64,000 bases of DNA. Source: Photobacterium sp. CCB-ST2H9. Its GTDB lineage: Bacteria; Pseudomonadota; Gammaproteobacteria; Enterobacterales; Vibrionaceae. A program made the translations under genes and the position numbers. How positions within the stretch are numbered: the first letter of the stretch is position 1; every line of letters begins with the position of its first letter. The DNA is taken from assembly GCF_023151555.2 (NCBI RefSeq), contig NZ_CP100426.1, positions 558,001 through 622,000 of the forward strand, written 5' to 3'. Below the pieces are notes generated by a model. That model was not told where the DNA came from, did no database searches, and saw only the letters and a program-made list of their open reading frames with translations. Shown here in pieces: positions 60,720 through 64,000 of this stretch.

Positions 60720-61148
60720 GTGACCAACCTCCCTCTTGAAATCATTCAACGACAGCTCAGCGACTTAGGGTTTCGGCCTGAGAATATGCGCTTCGTCACC
60801 GTCTCAGCCATGTCACCTGAACAACTGGAAGCTTGTACTGCCCAGCAGGATGAATGCTTTTACAACAGTTATATGAACGTTATCTATGGTAAGGGAGAGC
60901 GTTACGTCCTGGGATTCCGCTGTGAAGATCCGATTGTTGATCACGCGATTATCCGTGTCGGAGACCAATATTTTGACCCAACTTTACAAGCGAACGGGAA
61001 CTTTGAATCGTATCAGTTTGCTGTTTTAACCGAATTCACCGTGTTTGATATGATGAAACACGCGAAATCGAATAAAGATTTCCCGCCGGATTTGGATTAT
61101 CTCCTCAGCAAAAAAAGTAAATTCAAAAACATCATTGCCGCGAACTAA
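60720..61148 (+). CDS. Hypothetical protein
   Basis: This protein of 142 residues (152 from the GTG at 60690) is not recognised. It begins TNLPLEIIQRQLSDLGFRPENMRFVTVSAMSPEQLEACTAQQDECFYNSYMNVIYGKGERYVLGFRCEDPIVDHAIIRVGDQYFDPTLQ. The pattern C-x-x-N, V-D-H-A-I-I and D-P-T-x-Q recalls small cysteine-protease-like or transglutaminase-like proteins, a weak inference. The start at 60720 is chosen from the promoter; GGAA lies before it. It is a single gene, divergent from the TonB2 operon. Confidence 0.72.
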   Translation: MTNLPLEIIQRQLSDLGFRPENMRFVTVSAMSPEQLEACTAQQDECFYNSYMNVIYGKGERYVLGFRCEDPIVDHAIIRVGDQYFDPTLQANGNFESYQFAVLTEFTVFDMMKHAKSNKDFPPDLDYLLSKKSKFKNIIAAN

Positions 61149-61381
61149 AGCTGAATCGCATGACTGACTCTGGCCAGAGTCAGTCAAAGCCAGTGCACTT
61201 TCTTCAATCATTTTCCACTAAAAACTTGAGCTCATGCTCAAAGTTCTTTCAATTGTCTTACTTTTTACGCTTACCCCATGAGATTTCGCGATTTCTGTGG
61301 CATAAATGTGCTTTGTAATACAACACTCATATAAGAGAAGACTCTCTTTTAAATTATCAATAAGTAATAGGAAGGCAATGC

Positions 61382-62023
61382 ATGAAACCCTTGGTTTTCA
61401 GTCTGTTCAGTTTACTCCTGACCGGATGCAGCAGCGGTGTATTGATCTCTATTCCTGAAGATTTTCAAACTGCCGATAAAGCCAGCCAAGGCTTTCTCGT
61501 CGGCAGCCTGGGCGCCACAACAATCTGGCCCTCAACCGGCGAAAACCTGCAAACAACACTGATTTTCCGAAGCACGGAGTCGAACGATCGCTTCAGTGTC
61601 TCAAATGATAATAATGACAGTGATTTCAAAACGACACGTGTATCCAGTTCATTATTCACCTTGCCCTTGCCCGCGGGAACTTACCAGCTGGATACGGTCA
61701 CCTTTAAAGGAACGGATGGCAGGAAAACGGTGCAAACGCAATCTGACAAACCTTTGAATATCAGTTTTCATATCATCGCCGGCGAAGTTACCTATCTGGG
61801 ACAGTTTATTGCAAGCAGCCAGGTGTCCAAAAGCCCGTTGTGGAATACCGAATACCCGAATGGGCGCGGCTACCTGACTCATAGTTATGCAGAAAAACAA
61901 GACAAGGCGTTGCTTTATCAACAGCATCCTGAGCTGTCATCATTTCGCTTTCGTGCCGCTGCTCTGCAAGGAAGCCCTTCAAACTTGCTGAAAATTGAGA
62001 CGAAGACGGCTCCTCAAGGTTAA
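61382..62023 (+). CDS. Predicted lipoprotein
   Basis: This 213-residue protein has a lipoprotein signal (KPLVFSLFSLLLTGC; lipobox L-T-G-C). It is beta-rich, with FLVGSLGATTIWPSTGENLQTTLIFRSTE and LPLPAGTYQLDTVTFKGTDGRKTVQTQSDKPLNISFHIIAGEVTYLGQF, resembling DUF2846-like outer-membrane lipoproteins in which P-A-G-x-Y-x-L and A-G-x-x-x-Y-L-G recur. AGGAAGG lies before the ATG. Function unknown. Confidence 0.82.
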   Translation: MKPLVFSLFSLLLTGCSSGVLISIPEDFQTADKASQGFLVGSLGATTIWPSTGENLQTTLIFRSTESNDRFSVSNDNNDSDFKTTRVSSSLFTLPLPAGTYQLDTVTFKGTDGRKTVQTQSDKPLNISFHIIAGEVTYLGQFIASSQVSKSPLWNTEYPNGRGYLTHSYAEKQDKALLYQQHPELSSFRFRAAALQGSPSNLLKIETKTAPQG

Positions 62024-62191
62024 AGTGACAGAGTCACATAATTTTTGTTTATCTTTAAATGAAATACAGGCACTTAGAGCAAATTTTACTCAGACTCACA
62101 AAGCAAAAAAATACCATAGAAATCTGCTGGCCCAGTGCTTGACTTTGGCAAATACGACATGGAATCTGGAGTCCGAGCATTTCCCACAGAG

Positions 62192-62214
62192 TTATGCACA
62201 GCTTTTGTGGATAA
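62192..62214. promoter_or_regulatory. Inverted pair of DnaA boxes
   Basis: TTATGCACA (62192-62200) and TGTGGATAA (62206-62214) are two DnaA boxes in opposite orientation with five bases between them; the second is the perfect strong box TTATCCACA on the minus strand. The region 62024-62331 has no gene I can support; the other feature in it is the terminator at 62284-62302. Confidence 0.65.
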
Positions 62215-62276
62215 CGAAAACCAAAAGATATCTTCTCTTTCTCCATGAAGTAATATCGTTAATTTCTGAGCACATA

Positions 62277-62302
62277 CGAAAAAGGCCAGACGATGTCTGG
62301 CC
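62277..62302 (-). terminator. Rho-independent terminator after the 62.3-kb lipoprotein gene
   Basis: GGCCAGAC at 62284-62291 pairs perfectly with GTCTGGCC at 62295-62302 around GAT; on the minus strand TTTTT follows. The stop codon at 62332 is 30 bases upstream. Confidence 0.88.
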
Positions 62303-62331
62303 CGATTCAACCGTTATCTCAAGCTTTCAGC

Positions 62332-62820
62332 TTACTGAATAGCTGAACATTCAGCGCTTTCGATACTCAGATTCGAGTTAAATTTATATTCAGCAAGGTA
62401 TTGAACCGCCGTTGGATAAAAACCGACATTAATGGCTGCTTCGAGGTCAGAAAGGTCAATTTTATAAGTTTTCAGGCCAACCTCGGTCAGTTCGTTTGGT
62501 AAGCAGCTGTTAGCGTCCCCTTCTTCAAAGCACATACCCGCTGTATCTGGAATTTTGGCACAACCGACATCCGTTACCGAACCGACTGCATTCACCAGAT
62601 CATCCCGCGAGCCAAAAGGTGCATTATCAGGCAGACCCACATTATAGCCCTGCAGTTCTGTCCAGGTATGGTATCCATCCGGTACACCTGTAATACCTTG
62701 AGTATTTGCGCTGTAAAGCGTGAATACTTCAACTTTGCCCTCTAACAAATCTTTTACTGTCTCTTCATCACAGCCAGCCAGGGCCAGGAGTGAGCAAAGA
62801 ATCACTGCTGCTCTTGTCAT
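62332..62820 (-). CDS. Predicted lipoprotein, function unknown
   Basis: This 162-residue protein from the ATG at 62820 has a lipoprotein signal (TRAAVILCSLLALAGC; lipobox L-A-G-C). The mature part starts DEETVKDLLEGKVEVFTLYSANTQGITGVPDGYHTWTELQGYNVGL and has four Cys in the second half (DVGCAKIPDTAGMCFEEGDANSCLPN and SAECSA), which suggests disulfides in the periplasm or at the surface. I do not recognise the family. It ends at a strong terminator. Confidence 0.78.
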   Translation of the reverse strand: MTRAAVILCSLLALAGCDEETVKDLLEGKVEVFTLYSANTQGITGVPDGYHTWTELQGYNVGLPDNAPFGSRDDLVNAVGSVTDVGCAKIPDTAGMCFEEGDANSCLPNELTEVGLKTYKIDLSDLEAAINVGFYPTAVQYLAEYKFNSNLSIESAECSAIQ

Positions 62821-63419
62821 TTTTCTATCCTTTGTATTTATGAGTGTTGCAGGGTGAGTATCTTCTACCAAAAAGCAGAATTCCACTTCCAGACATAAAA
62901 CTGATAGCTGGCTGCCATTTTCTTCAATTGTTCTGTTTTCGGCTCAAATTTGCTTATTTTTCACCCACATTTATCCGCAATGCTATCTGATGTGCTTTTT
63001 CGAATTTCCAAACTGATAACATTCATTTTTAATCAACTATACGCATAAATTTGAACAAATTTGTTTTTTCCGCAATCTTATGTCCCAATGTGGGCAAACT
63101 TCTTACGTGCCAATAATTATCAATCAAAATTTTTAGAATTTTTCCCTCTCCTGCTCCCCACCAATCGAAAGCACGCTATGTCGTAGAGGAATTGACCTGC
63201 CTTAGCATAACATCCTCTATTTATTGAAAATTCCACGCCAAAATTTAACCTCAATCACGAATAAATGGTGAATTAATCAACAGCTTGTATGATTTTCTTG
63301 GCCGCAACAGCATTTTTAGTATTTCCTCTTGCCCAATCACTTATTGATGTTTTTATTAATTCATTCAGATCGTTAGGCTACAGCTAATGATTTTTTACTC
63401 GTCGAAATAAGGAACCATG
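62821..63419 (+). other. AT-rich intergenic region upstream of the chitobiase gene
   Basis: About 600 bases with no recognisable gene between two divergent genes. It should contain the chitobiase promoter and any regulatory site for chitin induction; I see no clear CRP site. TTATCCGCA near 62969 is a weak DnaA-box-like sequence. Confidence 0.5.
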
Positions 63420-64000
63420 ATGAAAACATCTGTATTAGCGTTAGCCTTATCGGCTGCTATTGCTGGCCCGGCGCTGGCAATCCCGGCAGCAGATCTGGAT
63501 CAGCTTGGTCAGGGATTGGATGTGACCTACACCGTTGTAGATAACACCCAGCAAGACTGGGTCTCTTTCCGGGCCAGACTTGATTTTACGAACCAGAGCG
63601 CCAAAACCCTGCCTGCAACCGGCTGGAGTATTTACTTTAGCCATATCCGTATGGTGAAAGATGTTCTGAATGAACAAGTCAAAATCACACATGTTAACGG
63701 CGATATTTTCAAACTGGAACCAACGGATAAGTTCGTTCCTCTGGCACCCGGCCAATCACTGACCATTGAGTTTGATGCTTCCGACTGGCAGGCTGCGAAA
63801 ACGGACATTATGCCGAACTGGTATTTTGTTTCTGAAGACAATGGCAACACCATTACATCTCTCATCACCAGTACCAGCAACCACATCAATGGTGCCGTGC
63901 CAACCAAACCTTCTGAAGAACTGCCGTTTGTTGCTGATTTTACATCACCGCAGCAATGGAAGCGTTACGGCAGTGCTGCGATCACGGATTACTACAATCC
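63420..64000 (+). CDS. Chitobiase (beta-N-acetylhexosaminidase) precursor, 5' part
   Basis: The frame starts at the ATG at 63420, six bases after AAGGA, and stays open to the right edge (193 full codons). A second ATG lies one codon upstream. It has a signal peptide (KTSVLALALSAAIAGPALA) and then the N-terminal chitobiase carbohydrate-binding domain: LGQGLDVTYTVVDNTQQDWVSFRARLDFTNQSAKTLPATGWSIYFSHIRMV, KITHVNGDIFKLEPTDKFVPLAPGQSLTIEFDASDW and MPNWYFVSEDNGNTI. The GH20 catalytic domain is outside the window. These enzymes are exported and release N-acetylglucosamine from chitobiose, fitting a marine chitin degrader. Confidence 0.9.
   Translation, partial: MKTSVLALALSAAIAGPALAIPAADLDQLGQGLDVTYTVVDNTQQDWVSFRARLDFTNQSAKTLPATGWSIYFSHIRMVKDVLNEQVKITHVNGDIFKLEPTDKFVPLAPGQSLTIEFDASDWQAAKTDIMPNWYFVSEDNGNTITSLITSTSNHINGAVPTKPSEELPFVADFTSPQQWKRYGSAAITDYYN

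Noticed and set aside
61995..62342. 115-codon plus-strand frame after the 61.4-kb lipoprotein
   Set aside because: It runs through a clear terminator of the opposite strand and the DnaA boxes, overlaps the end of a real gene, and its sequence is not protein-like.

Overview
The window is chromosomal DNA from a marine gammaproteobacterium, almost certainly of the family Vibrionaceae (Photobacterium, Grimontia, Enterovibrio or a close relative; the genus cannot be fixed by eye). The main evidence is a TonB2-type cluster in the Vibrio order (DUF3450 protein, TtpC, ExbB2, ExbD2, TonB2, TPR protein), a chitobiase precursor, a LitR-like photolyase operon and an ArfA rescue factor. I saw no rRNA, tRNA, CRISPR array or intact prophage.

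Region 1 (1-7.2 kb, minus strand) is one tightly overlapping operon: DUF523/DUF1722 protein, MerR/LitR-like regulator, CPD photolyase, NTF2-like protein, short-chain dehydrogenase, FAD-dependent amine-oxidase-like protein, DUF1365 protein and the start of a cyclopropane-fatty-acid synthase that runs off the left edge. Two tandem TGTACA-N11-TGTACA sites lie in front of the first gene. Region 2 (7.4-12.6 kb) holds single minus-strand housekeeping and stress genes: DUF1232, XRE-2TM, Rof, GNAT, YddG-like exporter, DHFR-like, LysE family and YcaC-like. Region 3 (13-18.3 kb) carries a CARB-type class A beta-lactamase, a YdcF-like protein, and a cyanate detoxification locus (cynT-cynS-cynX with divergent cynR).

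Region 4 (18.3-27.8 kb) is more accessory. It holds an unrecognised 232-residue protein, an oxidoreductase/monooxygenase pair with a divergent LysR, an unrecognised membrane-anchored 375-residue protein, a frameshifted GNAT fragment and an IS110-family transposase remnant. PpiC, a small membrane protein, an ABC-class ATPase and a PD-(D/E)XK-like protein follow. Region 5 (27.8-39.9 kb) is a complete agmatine/putrescine-to-succinate pathway: AguA and AguB make putrescine, PuuA-B-C-D convert it to GABA through gamma-glutamyl intermediates, and GabT-GabD yield succinate. It includes the repressor PuuR and an NhaC-family transporter. Paired GTTC-N8-GAAC sites lie between the divergent puuD and puuA genes.

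Region 6 (39.9-55.6 kb) has an RND efflux pair, a DUF4336 / zinc carboxypeptidase-like / alpha-beta hydrolase group, two lipoproteins (one with a CAP domain), modABC, arfA with its stop codon inside a terminator hairpin, a class C beta-lactamase-like hydrolase, a MaoC-like protein downstream of a good CRP site, and small hypothetical proteins. Region 7 (55.6-60.5 kb) is the TonB2 energy-transduction operon. Region 8 (60.7-64 kb) holds a hypothetical protein, two lipoproteins, a pair of inverted DnaA boxes and the 5' part of a chitobiase gene that runs off the right edge.
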